From: Sepiola atlantica
Lineage: Eukaryota; Mollusca; Cephalopoda; Sepiida; Sepiolidae
Direction of reading: 5' to 3'
NCBI GenBank assembly: GCA_963556195.1
Contig: OY744537.1
Span: forward strand, 22,650,376 to 22,714,375
Length of the DNA stretch: 64,000 nt
The notes under the pieces are model-generated. The model worked only from the letters and a program-made list of their open reading frames with translations. It made no database searches and had not been told where the DNA came from. Of this stretch, positions 46,440-56,221 are shown one piece after another. Position numbers and translations under genes: made by a program. Positions within the stretch are counted from its first letter, which is position 1; every line of letters begins with the position of its first letter.

Positions 46440-46930
46440 ATTGACATTGTTCGTGTACGTGGAATGGTGAAGTGTGTGATGTATGCATGTGTGTCGATGG
46501 AAAAACAGTTCTTGAAAAGGTATAAGAAGAAATGAATCCGGCGTGTGGAAAGTCTTCGAAAGCCGTACACAAAGAAAATGAGTTGAGAACTCTTACCGTT
46601 GTTTGCCCACGTGTTGACGGAAGAAAAGTGTGTTGGTTGTTGTTTTGCCGAGACTAGTTGAAGAGAAAAGCGTGAGACGAAACGCTAGTGTATTAGCGTC
46701 GTTCTGTCGACCAGAGAAGAGTGAAACGGAACGCTAGTGTCAGCGTCTGTCTGCCGAGGCTGGTCGGTGAGGAAGAGCCGGATTTTCCGTTTGCAACGGT
46801 TTTTATAGTCAGAAGGGCAGATAACTCTGGTGTCGCTTTACAGTGCCACCTGTCGGTGAAAAAGCGACACCTACCGGCAAACCGGTGTAGTTATGTTTTG
46901 AAAGGAGGAGGTAACTGCTACAACATCCTC
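46440..46930. other. GC-rich core of the foldback element
   Basis: Two ~50-bp tandem units with AACGCTAGTGT and AGCGTC lie at about 46670-46765. A hairpin, GGTGTCGCTTT..AAAGCGACACC, lies at 46830-46870. A TATA-like TTTTTATAG is near 46800. The 120-residue frame at 46721-47083 crosses these and has no recognised motif. Confidence 0.4.
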
Positions 46931-47375
46931 TATTTTATGAACAAACGTCGCCAGATGGAAAAGCTACAGAACCAAGTATCATGCACACGACTTATGCATG
47001 CTTTATCTTTCATTCACCTTTCATCCATGTTTTTCCATATTTTATCTGTTTTTACTCTTTTAAACATTTCTTCAACAACCTAAATGTAAGCGTCGATCTT
47101 AACATTTTCTCTAAGACGCAATATCTTACTAAGCTACGGTCCGCGCTCCTACAAATATTTCTGAATATGTTATCGTCACCTTGGCTTAGCCAAACACAAG
47201 TAAATAAAAAATGGCGGTCGATTTTGTTTGGAGATGGTCGCTAATTTCAGGCTTAAAGATAGGAAAAAATCCGCAAAGATCAAACAGGGCAAAATAATAG
47301 AGAGACAAAACTTATCGCAAAACTTTGGCATTTAAAAGCCTCTAATATAACCATGAATTTAATTAAATATGCAAT

Positions 47376-47637
47376 ACTATTTTTCTTTTCTTTTTTTTCA
47401 CTGATGATAATTCAGTTACTATTCTTCAAATAAAACTCAAACTTATATAATAAATTTAACCAGTTTCTTTCTGACTTCTTTTAAATTTTTCGGGAGAAAT
47501 GAGTGCAATTTTTTGCTATAAAGTTAAGACTTCAAAGTTTATAAAAATATACGCACAACATTAATGACGTAGAAAGCAGATCACGCAAGAACGCTGAAAA
47601 GATGCGATCGTACAGGTAGGTCCGTATAGAAGGTATT
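47376..47637. other. AT-rich intergenic DNA
   Basis: I see nothing supportable here. Confidence 0.4.
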
Positions 47638-48005
47638 TACTCCTCCCCAGGAGTTAGGCACAAGGCCAGTTTTATCCTACTCCCACAAGTAAGATGCGAC
47701 CACAGATTGGGTCGAGAAAGTGGGGTTAAAAGCCAGCGCTCGAGAGGTGAGCACTCTGGCCATTTAAAAATTGCCTGGGCAGCCCCGTCGGCATTCCCCG
47801 GTAGGGGCGCCTCAGACAGTAAGCAATAAACTTACTCCTCCCCAAAGAGGGGAGGCGAAGCCTGGGAGGGTGGACCTCCTAGAACTGCACAGGACAATCC
47901 CATAGACCGGCGTAAATCAAGCCCCGGAGGCCAAGACAATACCAGTCTATGGGGTGCAGTATCCATCGGAACAGATACTACACTTTGATCATCAGCCAAA
48001 GGCTT
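47638..48005 (-). repeat. U2 snRNA-headed retroposon (minus copy)
   Basis: The minus strand begins GGCTGATGATCAAAGTGTAG, then TATCTGTTCC and GGATACTGCACCCC. The head has a small change in the loop (GGCTAAGATC became GGCTGATGATC), so the first U2 bases are damaged. The body is complete and includes a segment (GAGTGCTCACCTCTCGAGCG on the minus strand) that 29222-29572 lacks. The end is AACTCCTGGGGAGGAGTAAA. Confidence 0.85.
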
Positions 48006-48283
48006 CCGTATAGAATAATAAAAAATATATACTGTGAGTAAAGAGGACATTACTACCGCGCATATCCATTGGGTGGAGTTGTCGGTCGTTTAAACGTGAC
48101 TGGACTTTTATTTATATATATAGTTTTGCGGAGGAAATGAATGAATGAACATCAAACACACAATTTTTAACCAATCCAACTAGTTGTTGGGTTTACCTGT
48201 TAGGTTATTTATTCGCTTTCCATTACAAGGTTTAAACATGAAATCAGTTTAACGTTGGGGTGTTGAGCGGTAGGGAGGGACCT

Positions 48284-49580
48284 CTAGTGCTTTTTCTGTA
48301 TTTGACCCACCACTTATTTTGACATTTTTTATGGACCATTTCTTTCTTCTTTTTTCTGTGTACACTTACCTATTATGTCGCTGGTGAGTTCCGTTTGATT
48401 TTTTTTTTTTTTACCAATATTTTAAATTTTAGAGTGGGGGATCACTTTTCTTATATAAATTTTCTTGACCATCACCAATTTGCGAAAACTTATTGTAGAA
48501 AAAAATGTGTAACCAATTATTTTTTTCAGTTGTTTTACTTTATTTCGTTTTTTATTTTTATTTTACAACGGTAACACAGTTTTTACCGACCACCTTTTTT
48601 TACGCTTTTTCGTTTCGCTTTTTTTTTTTTTTTCTTTTTTTTTTGTTAATTTCTACAATTCCAAAGTACTTGTACAGAACAACGTGCAAGTGATATAATT
48701 AGTTTTTTTATGGGGGGGGGGGGTAACAATTTTTGTAAAATAGTTAATTCACTACATAACATTAACATTTTTTTTTATTTTACACTGCATGTTTTTCTTT
48801 TTTGTGATTTGGTAACACTCGTCTTCTGAATGTATGCGCTTTGGCCATGCCTTGCCCCCCCCCACACACACGTTTGAGCACTGCCAGAAACGATGCCCAA
48901 ATGAATTCTAAACGCACTAGTTTGCTTATGCAACAGAAACTCGTGAACAAGCCCAACTGACTTGTATAGCCTCTACGGGCAATGCCATTACTTTTTAAAG
49001 AAAAAAATGTAAAAAAAAAAAAATACTCTTATTTTTAACAATCGATAAAAATAAAATTACTTGTACGCTATTTTGCACAAGTCCGAAAAAAAAAATTACA
49101 CTCTTCTCCCACACCTAAATATGTCTAGGAACGACCCCTAAAAAACTGGTTACTAACTAAAAATATTAAAACTAATGTTATTATCCCTTACACGTTATTC
49201 TGTCCTGAAATTGGTGATTGTCTGGAAATAGGAGATCATTTTACGTTAAATTTATATAGGAAAATGGTCCCCAACTCTAAAATCTAAAATATTGGCTTAA
49301 AAAAAAACAATAACAAAAAACAGAATTCGCTAGTGGCATACTCAGTAAGTGTACACAGAAAAAAAAATTGTTAAATTGGTGATGGTTAGAAAGTTGGTGA
49401 TCATTTTACATTAAATTTATATAGAAAAGTGATCTCCCACTCTAAAATTTAAACTATTTGATAAAAAAAAAAATAACGGAGTTCTCTAACAACATCATCA
49501 GTAATTGTTACACAGAAAAAAAAATTGATCCATAAAACATGTCAAAACAAGTGGTGGGTAAATACCGAAAAAGCACCGGC
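48284..49580. mobile_element. 1.3-kb foldback element with ~200-bp arms
   Basis: The left arm 48284-48482 is the reverse complement of 49377-49580: AAAAAGCAC, ACCCACCACTT, TTTTGACAT, ATGGACCA, TGTGTACACTTAC-like, ATTTTAGAGTGGGGGATCAC and GACCATCACCAATTT. A second partial copy of the right arm precedes it at about 49205-49370 as a direct repeat. The core is AT-rich with homopolymers and has no transposase. It is related to the smaller foldback at 1501-2077. Confidence 0.85.
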
Positions 49581-49639
49581 ACTCTGGACGGGCACAGAAT
49601 TTGCCGTTGTGATCGGACCAGTCGGTATACTCCAGTAGG

Positions 49640-49795
49640 AGCACATCGATGCCCCATCCCCAAAGAGGACATAATGCCCGAGAGGATGACCTCCTAGGAG
49701 AGATCAAAACTATAATTGCGATCCATGGGTCGGGACCACAGCAAGCTAGACCCCATGTGCCATAATGGCCCAGGCAGATACTACACTTTGATCAT
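49640..49795 (-). repeat. U2-headed retroposon, truncated divergent copy
   Basis: It shows the family's CCCCAAAGAGGA, GAGGATGACCTCCTAG, CCATGGGTCGGG, CCCCATGTGCCAT and CAGATACTACACTTTGATCA segments. The last is the reverse complement of TGATCAAAGTGTAGTATCTG of U2. The distal body is missing, where it meets the foldback at 49580. Confidence 0.7.
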
Positions 49796-49945
49796 TACAA
49801 AAAGTGGCAAGTAACTGGACTACCTGTTAAATTTGCATGAAAAATGTGGGTAATCGTTACGATTACCGACATAAATTATTTTAAAGTTGGGAAATTAGTC
49901 AAAAACAATTTCTTTTGTTTTAGCTCTTTCACTTTTATTAAACTC

Positions 49946-50285
49946 TTTCTTGGCCTTTTGGCTAAGATCAAAGTGTAGTATCTATTCCGATGGATACTGC
50001 ACCCCATACTGGCGTTGTCTTGGCCTTCGGGTCTTGATTTACGCCGGTCAATGGGTCTGTCCTGTGCAATTCTGGGAAGTCCACCTTTCCAGGCTTTGCC
50101 TCCCCTCTTTGGGAAGGAGTAAGTTTATTGCTTACTGTCTGAGGCGCCTCTACCGGGGAATGCCGACGGGGCTGTCCAGGCGATTTTTAAACCCCACTTT
50201 CCCGACCCGACCTTGGGTCACATCTTACTTGTGGGAGTAAGATAAAAACTGGCCTTGTGCCTAACTCCTGGAGAGGAGTAAATCA
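49946..50285 (+). repeat. U2 snRNA-headed retroposon (plus copy, best head)
   Basis: It starts TCTTTCTTGGCCTTTTGGCT, continues AAGATCAAAGTGTAGTATCT, and then changes to a non-U2 body beginning near GATGGATACTGCACCCC. The first ~40 bases match the U2 5' domain, including the branch-point-pairing GTAGTA. After that the Sm-site region of U2 is absent. The body holds CTCCCCTCTTTGGGAAGGAG, GAGGCGCC and a terminal CTCCTGGAGAGGAG inverted motif. It is not a working U2 gene. Confidence 0.85.
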
Positions 50286-50335
50286 ATACTCATTTGTGAC
50301 CTAATTGTGTTAAACACATTTTAATATTTAAAAGA

Positions 50336-50535
50336 AGTTAATTTATTTTACTGTAAATCGTCATTGAGTAAAATAATCCGCATTCAGTTATTTTGATTCT
50401 TCACAGGAACTAAGTACATAACAGGAGCGGAAGCGAGTGTGCTCTGAAAATGCAGAAGCTTTCGCCCTGGTTATACACTTAGTTCCTACCGCAGATTATT
50501 TGACTAAATCACTATTTACAGTAAAATAAATTGTC
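50336..50535. mobile_element. MITE-like hairpin with ~85-bp arms
   Basis: The left half (from AATTTATTTTACTGTAAAT at 50341) and right half (ending ATTTACAGTAAAATAAATT at 50531) are inverted copies. Both contain an AATAATC.GC block, GGAACTAAGT and ATAAC(C)AGG. The left half has an extra ~20 nt. It lies 50 bp after a U2-headed retroposon. No ORF is present. Confidence 0.75.
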
Positions 50536-50839
50536 TTAAAACTTCTGTTAAATATTAATTTTTTTTAATTTTCACAAATGGCTAGGTAAAGCAAAATAAA
50601 TTGTTTTTTACTAATTTTCCAATCGTATTTCAGTTAAAATAATTTATGTCAGCAATAGTAATGATTATCGAAAAGTGTATCATCAGTTCACATGTTTTTG
50701 TTTTTTTTTAATTATTTTTACAACAAATTTAAGTTTCATTTTACTTCAGTCAAAGTGTTCCAGTAAGCTTCTCTCTTTTTTCTTTTCTTTTTTTCTTTTC
50801 TTTCATTTGCTGGGGACGGGGCATTCTTCCAAATGCCAT

Positions 50840-51300
50840 ACGATCACCCGCTATTTACAGACTCCAACCGAGAGCTCTTTTTAGGATTCTGGCTGTTCCC
50901 TTGAGTGCAGTTGTTTGGATTTCTCTTGCACTTGGTTCACGAGGTATACTTGCTAAATACTTTTTCAAGTTCTTCTTCATGAGTCCAGTGGCTCCTATGA
51001 TAACTGGAATAATGGAGATCTCTTTGAGATTCCAGTTTCTTTTCATATCATACATTAGACCTTGATATTTTGTTATTTTCTCCCTTTCAGCTCTGTTTAG
51101 GCCCCCATCATTAGGGACACTTACCTCAACCAAAGTTGCCACTCTCTCTCTCTCACTTGTTCCATATCACAATGTCAGGTTTGACAGCTGCGTTTTCCAG
51201 ATAGGTAGCTGTGGGGATTTCATGGTCATAATGGATGGTGTATGTCCCATTTCCCAGAGTTCTGTCAGGTAGATGTTCCCAGTGCCTGCTGCTACACCTG
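50840..51300 (-). pseudogene. RLE-type LINE C-terminus
   Basis: The minus strand reads H-Y-D-H-E-I-P-T-A-T-Y-L-E-N, K-P-D-I-V-I-W-N, then (after a GAGAGA-rich slip with a stop) A-T-L-V-E-V-S-V-P-N-D, E-R-E-K-I-T-K-Y-Q-G-L, E-I-S-I-I-P-V-I-I-G-A-T-G, E-I-Q-T-T-A-L-K-G-T-A-R-I-L-K-R-A-L-G. P-D...E/D and K are the restriction-like endonuclease motif of R2/NeSL-group LINEs. A (GAAA)n-rich tail follows near 50770-50800. It is a different family from 25501-26330. Confidence 0.75.
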
Positions 51301-51507
51301 ATATTCAGTCCATTATGAAAAAGATTGTGTTCTTGAAATAAATCTTATATAAATAGGGATTTTGTCCGTCAGTCACAACTTTTTAAAAGTAATAAATACA
51401 TTGCAGAATTTGTCTAATTTCGAAATATCAAAGATCTTAACTACTTTTAGAATGGAAAATATTACATCAATTGTAAATAATAAATTCCCAACAAATAAAG
51501 CAGATGC

Positions 51508-51585
51508 CATGACCAGAAATCCAAACCGAAAGCTTGAGATCTTAAGCCAGACGTTCTACCAAGTGAGCTTTTTGCACTTTCGTAT
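51508..51585 (-). repeat. tRNA-like SINE head (tRNA-Leu/Lys-like, degenerate)
   Basis: The minus strand reads AGCTCACTTGGTAGAACG (A box-like D arm), GGCTTAAGATCT (anticodon stem with CTTAAGA loop) and CGGTTTGGATTTC (weak B box). The acceptor stem does not close. It is probably a SINE remnant. Confidence 0.4.
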
Positions 51586-52171
51586 AAATAGATCTTAAAA
51601 TATTCTCTTAAGAAAATAATTATAGCTTTGCGTCACGTCATAGATTTATGATTTACGTCATATTTCAAAACGTGAATTCAAACATCAGCGATAATAAAAA
51701 AAATAAATAAATGGGTAAACTTAAACTTAAATTATTCTAATAGTCAAAAACAATTTATTCAGCATTAAATATGTTTTGTATGTAATTTTTTCACAATTAT
51801 ATAATTCTAGACAAGTAAATAGGAACACCCTCTTGCAGACAGCGAAAGAGAAGGGGGTGACGTGGTAGCCTAGCAAAGATATGCGACCGGAGGGAGCATA
51901 TACTTGCAAGTAAATAAAAACAGATTTTTTTTTAAATCCCATTTCTTTTGGATAACATTGAATAAATCAATGTTATCCAAAAGAGTTTAACAAATACATA
52001 TAATTTTTTGCTCTAAAAAATATATAATTTTTTGCTCTTTAAAATAATTATTTAACGATATATGATAGTTAATTAATAAAATGTCCTTTTTAAAACCAAT
52101 ATGCAAATATCACAAAGTTTGATCACGTGTTTAGAATGCAATTTTAATTTAATGTTTTAATCACTGGCACC
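51586..52171. other. AT-rich intergenic DNA with hairpin
   Basis: A perfect 17-bp inverted repeat with 5-nt loop (CTTTTGGATAACATTGA-ATAAA-...) lies at 51945-51983. ATATAATTTTTTGCTCT is tandemly duplicated at about 51998-52038. No gene is supported. Confidence 0.6.
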
Positions 52172-52380
52172 CAGTGGCATGCAGGCGTCTTGTGATACCC
52201 AGGTGATTCCAGAGGTCAATTCTTAGAGTGTATGCTTCAAAAACTCAAATATAAGCCTTAGTACTAAGAAATATGAGAAAAGGTGATAGTTTGAATATGA
52301 TTGGATGCCCCCCACACACACACGCAATTTGGATGCCCGAGGCCACTATCACCCCCCCCCCCCATCTCTGCACACCACTG
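52172..52380. mobile_element. hAT-type MITE family D, older copy
   Basis: It begins CAGTGGCATGCAGGCG and ends CTCTGCACACCACTG. It follows the copy at 45345 internally (TGTATGC, AAAACTCAAATATAAG, ATAGTTTGAATATGA, poly(C)). No target duplication survives. Confidence 0.8.
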
Positions 52381-52599
52381 ATAGTAAACATTGCTTTTTT
52401 TCTTATTATTTTCTTACAGCAAAAATGTTTATGCTGTTTTTAAATTTTATTACGTACAAAAACACAGTTTTTGACACACAATAAAATAAGTTTTAACAGA
52501 ATTTAACGAAACAAATAAGTGAGATATTCCAACGGTTCTTACAGCGATGTTGGCTTATAATTATTCAAGTTATCTCTCTTGAATTATTCAGGCCGACGT

Positions 52600-53110
52600 T
52601 AAAGAAATGTGCTTTTCTGTATACAAGTTAAGAAAACTCGTTCCACGCATGTGTGGAGTCCAGAATGAGGCTCTCTCTCTTCTGGCCGGGTCTTCAAAGC
52701 CATTGGACATGTTCCAACTGACTAGCCATCTTTCATGGCCTTCATAAACTCTGTCATATAGACTCTCTTCTAGTAGCAGTCGCACAGACTCCAATAACAG
52801 CCTAACACAAATGTAAGTAATATTTACTTATACATTGTTCACGGATATTCTCTATCTCTGACCTCATCAACATGTGTCTTTATTGATTGTATTGGGACAG
52901 TAATGTATTCTCTCTTTAGTATATCTGTGGTTTTACCCTTTGTATATCATATTGTGTATCTTATTACATGGTTCTAAAATACCTTTTATGTTTGTCTTCA
53001 ACAAGCTGTTTATGTGACAATAAATGTGTATGTATATAAATTCAGCTGTTTCTTTACTATTTTCCTTTTTTCCTTCTTCTGACACCGGCGCATGTTATCC
53101 ACGATAACGC
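52600..53110 (+). repeat. LTR-like sequence
   Basis: It contains CAATAAATGTG near 53020 and then a pyrimidine-rich segment. AAAATGGTGACCTCATG near 53118 recalls the GGTGACC motif seen near 7635 and, reversed, near 13055. No second LTR or target duplication was found. Confidence 0.25.
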
Positions 53111-53457
53111 AACACGCAAAATGGTGACCTCATGTTTGGAAAAGACATGCCCAAACACGTGGTTGCTAAAAGTGTAAAGCTAGGATATAAAATATTCATT
53201 AGCTTTACAGTACAATTGAACTTTATAATTCATTTTTTTCTCCTCGTCAAGGTAATTGTGATACAAGGTTAGTTTTAAAGTCTGGTACGCAACGTCTCGC
53301 AACAACTGGGGCCAATCTCAGGTACAAAAGAAGAACATCTGTGAGGGCAACGAAAACGCAGAAGGTATTGCTGCGGCAACAAAAATCTCTAGCCGAAAAT
53401 TGGGTGTTAACTCCATGCGTGGTATGGTGACCTAAGCAGCCACAAACTAAAACAATA

Positions 53458-53458
53458 A

Positions 53459-53496
<38 letters not shown>

Positions 53497-53509
53497 ATAC
53501 TACTACTAC

Positions 53510-53540
<31 letters not shown>

Positions 53541-53545
53541 AAAAG
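53458..53545. repeat. (CTA)n/(ATA)n microsatellite
   Basis: CTA triplets pass into ATA and GATAAT repeats. The poly-Ser/poly-Ile frame on the minus strand is an artefact. Confidence 0.9.
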
Positions 53546-53599
53546 GAAATAAGGAGTACAACTGGTAAATTATCAATCCAGTTCATTGCATTGTCACGC

Positions 53600-53815
53600 A
53601 TTATTTCTTCTTCTTTGCATGTCTTTGAAGCATGTGGTCATACAACAGTTTACCACTTTTTTTTACACAGTTCTTTGCATTATTGTTGTACTTTGCAAGG
53701 TCTTTCAAGCTGTGCTTGGTTGGGCAGTAGGTAGGGGGGGGGCAGACAAAGCAGTGTTGCATCGTATGGTCCTCCTCTCCACATTCACACATGGTCGCCT
53801 CCTTCGCCATCGGCG
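53600..53815 (-). pseudogene. LINE C-terminal fragment, copy 1 of 3
   Basis: The minus strand reads T-M-C-E-C-G-E-E-D-H-T-M-Q-H-C-F-V-C-P, L-K-D-L-A-K-Y-N-N-N-A-K-N-C-V. The C-x-C-G...T-M-Q-H-C/I...C-P knuckle is found after RT in many animal LINEs. It carries the same segment as 54135 and 54545. Confidence 0.6.
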
Positions 53816-54134
53816 ATTTCAGTCGTTATTTTTAACATCAGATTACAAATAAAACTAAATTAAAAAGAACTAAATTCAAAGACAACAAATTCTGAACGAG
53901 TCAAGTATTCGTGACCAAGTCTGTCTACCGAAGTATAGATTATGTATATACGTACTATTTTATGAAGGCATCGTTCGACTACTGACTACCGTCGTGGATC
54001 ATTACATCGCCCATGTAAAGTTCAAGTTCAGTCGGATTAAATTATTTTATTTATTATGCCTCTTTTTGGCATCTATTGTTTTAATCAGCTTAATTCTTTT
54101 AAATCTAGCAATATATGATACGAATATACATATC

Positions 54135-54500
54135 AAATTTCCATTCTTTTTCTTCTTTGCGTGTCTTTGAAGCATGTGGACTATGATAGTTTTGAACATT
54201 TTTATGCAGTCCTTTGCAATAGTGTTGTACTCTGCAAGATCGTTCAAGCTGCACCATTTGTGCAATAGGGGCAGACAAGGCAGTGTTGCATCGTATGGTT
54301 CTCCTCTCCACATTCACAGATGGTTGGGTCAGTTTTGTAGCTCCATAGCATAGTAACTTTTGATCGTCCCATTCCCGTTCTCAGGCGGTTTAGTGTTTTC
54401 GACTGGAGCCAGGGTGCCTCTGAACCGGAAAGGAGGGCCTCAGGAGAGGAGATGCCAATGTAAGTAGAAGAGAAGCATTGCCTAGCCGTCTGGCCCACAG
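54135..54500 (-). pseudogene. LINE C-terminal fragment, copy 2 of 3
   Basis: This is the longest of the three. The minus strand reads A-P-W-L-Q-S-K-T-L-N-R-L-R-T-G-M-G-R-S-K-V-T-M, T-I-C-E-C-G-E-E-N-H-T-M-Q-H-C-L-V-C-P, then after a frameshift N-D-L-A-E-Y-N. R-L-R-T-G-x-G-R is the segment usually found before the knuckle in these LINE proteins. Confidence 0.65.
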
Positions 54501-54544
54501 CTGTAGTCTGGTCTCTTTCTAAGACGTTGTTAGTGTTTCGACAT

Positions 54545-54790
54545 GACTAAGGAAGCTTCTCCTTGACAGTTTCCCATATTGTTACACAGTCCTTTGAATT
54601 ATTGTTGTACTCTGCAAGATCGTTCGAGCTGCATCGGTTGAACAGTAGGGGGCAGACAAGGCAGTGTTGCATCATATGGTTCTCTTCTCCATATTCACAG
54701 ATAGTTGGGTCAGTTATGTAACCCCATCTACTCGTAGCAATTTTTGATCGCTCCATTCCCGTTCTCAGTGTTACTCATTATCAGGGAAGC
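54545..54790 (-). pseudogene. LINE C-terminal fragment, copy 3 of 3
   Basis: The minus strand reads G-R-S-K-I-A-T-S-R-W-G-Y, T-I-C-E-Y-G-E-E-N-H-M-M-Q-H-C-L-V-C-P, S-S-N-D-L-A-E-Y-N-N-N-S-K-D-C-V-T-I-W-E. One knuckle Cys is Tyr. It ends about 60 bp before the transposon at 54851. Confidence 0.6.
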
Positions 54791-54850
54791 TTTTAATGTG
54801 TAGAAGCTCGACCAATCCATTCCCGCATGGATGGTAAGCTGTGGTATTTG

Positions 54851-56102
54851 CAGGGTGGGGAAGCAAAATTTACAATGAACGTTAAGTTGTTTTTTTCTCA
54901 GTAGGCACTCAGTCAATTGTTTTGAAACCTAACATATATTGATGTCATAATCATGCCTAACACTATTATCCTTATTCTTTCAGAAACTTTTTGCCTATAT
55001 GAGTGATACAGGAAAGCAAACGCCAAAGAGTGTGTGATTTGATGAATGCACTCATCACACTGAAGGATATTTCAAGAATGGTTGGAGTGTCCATAAATAC
55101 TGTTTATAGTGTAAAGAATGGAATAACCATGAGCAAAACTATTACAAGAAAGTCTGAAAGTGGAGGAATCGACAAAAAATGTACCAAAGCTTTTATTAAA
55201 GCTCTCAAATAAAAAATACTAAAGGATCCAACAAAATTCATGAGAAAAATGGCAATTGAACTTGAGGTAGACAACAAGACCATTAAGAATGCAGTAAATA
55301 TGATTTTTTTTACACAAAAACACTTGTTGAGAAAAGCTATGAAGGAAAAGAGATTAGAAAGGTGCGATAGGTTCAAGAAAAAGTCCTCCATTGTTACAAT
55401 CTTTTCAAATGAAAAGATTTTCACTGTTGATGCTGTTCTGGACTGCAGAAATGACAGATTTGTCGCAGAATCGACAGCTGAGGTTCAGGGGACATTCAGA
55501 ACAAAACATCCTGGTCAAGTTCTGGCTTTTGGTGTTGTGGCTTCTGATGGAAAGAAAATGCCTATAGAATTCTACAAAGCTGCTGAAAATATCAATGTTA
55601 ATACTTACTACAAGACTCTGAGATACCAAGTATTGCCATCGCTTAAAGCAAACTACCCAGATGGTAATTATGTATGGACACAGAATGGTGCTCCAGCCTA
55701 CACAACTAGAAAAATACAAGATTTCTGCAAATACAACTTTAGTAATTTTGGGGAATCATGTTTATAGCTGCTTTTTAGCCCAGATCTAAACCCTCTGAAT
55801 TATGCTATTTGGAGCGTTTTAGAACATGCTACCAATAGAATATCACACAGCAATGTCGACTCTTAAAGATACTATTAAAGAAGAACGGGAGAAATTGCAG
55901 CCCAAATATTTGAGGATAGCTTGTGCAAATTTCAGGAAGCGTATGAAGGCAGTTATTGAGAAAGGACACAGAATTTTTTTTTTTCTATTATATAAATTTT
56001 CTTGTGGCAAATAAATTCTCATTACTTTCAATAAACTAATTGGTCATACACTGTCTTTCAATCCCTGCCTCAAAATATTGTAAATTTTGCTTCCCTACCC
56101 TG
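54851..56102 (+). mobile_element. Tc1/mariner-group transposon, 1.25 kb, with 26-bp TIRs
   Basis: The left end CAGGGTGGGGAAGCAAAATT plus TACAAT, and the reverse complement of the right end CAGGGTAGGGAAGCAAAATT plus TACAAT, differ at one base of 26. TA follows the right end. The left flank is TG, probably a mutated TA. A single decayed transposase lies between them. The nearly identical ends suggest moderate age. Confidence 0.9.
55003..55965 (+). pseudogene. Tc1/mariner-group transposase (broken)
   Basis: A recombinase that would cut and rejoin the TIRs. The first part (55003-55209) reads as two helix-turn-helix halves (L-K-D-I-S-R-M-V-G-V-S-I-N-T-V-Y). An in-frame TAA at 55210-55212 splits it from the catalytic part (55213-55764, same frame). 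There F-T-V-D-A carries the first Asp. W-T-Q-N-G-A-P-A-Y-T has Asn where the second catalytic Asp is expected (Q-D-G-A-P-A-H). A TAG at 55765-55767 then precedes F-S-P-D-L-N-P-L-N-Y-A-I-W with the third acidic region. A frameshift near 55860 leads to I-K-E-E-R-E-K-L-Q. It is inactive. Confidence 0.85.
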
Positions 56103-56221
56103 TATGTGTTTAATTCCCAGTAGATTGATAAATTCTATAAATAATGACGATCTGAACTGTAAACAACGATCCATCATGATATCAGGTACATCAAAATTCG
56201 ATATCCATTCTCGCATTATGT

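Larger units (their letters stand above)
45668..47375. mobile_element. 1.7-kb foldback element
   Basis: The left arm (45668-45806) and right arm (about 47262-47375) pair in order through a GGTTATATT block, TTTAAAATGGC or TTTAAATGCC, CAAAGTTTTGCGAT, AGTTTTGTCTC, then ATTATTTTGCCCTGTTTGATTTT. The left arm contains an extra palindrome (45767-45793). The inner part holds three ~50-bp units (45830-45950) and a tandem GAAACGCTAGTGT-type repeat at 46670-46765. I see no transposase, but short open frames fill the middle. Confidence 0.7.

Noticed and set aside
46721..47083. 120-residue frame in the foldback core
   Set aside because: It crosses tandem repeats and a hairpin and shows no domain. It is kept only as part of the unexplained GC-rich core.
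49946..49995. U2 snRNA gene
   Set aside because: Only about the first 40 nt match. The Sm site and 3' stem-loops are absent and the same truncated head recurs on several retroposon copies.
51508..51585. Functional tRNA-Leu/Lys gene
   Set aside because: The D arm and anticodon region look right, but the acceptor stem does not pair and the B box is weak.
53247..53576. 109-residue poly-Ile/poly-Ser minus-strand frame
   Set aside because: It is a translation of the (CTA)n/(ATA)n microsatellite with unrelated flanks.
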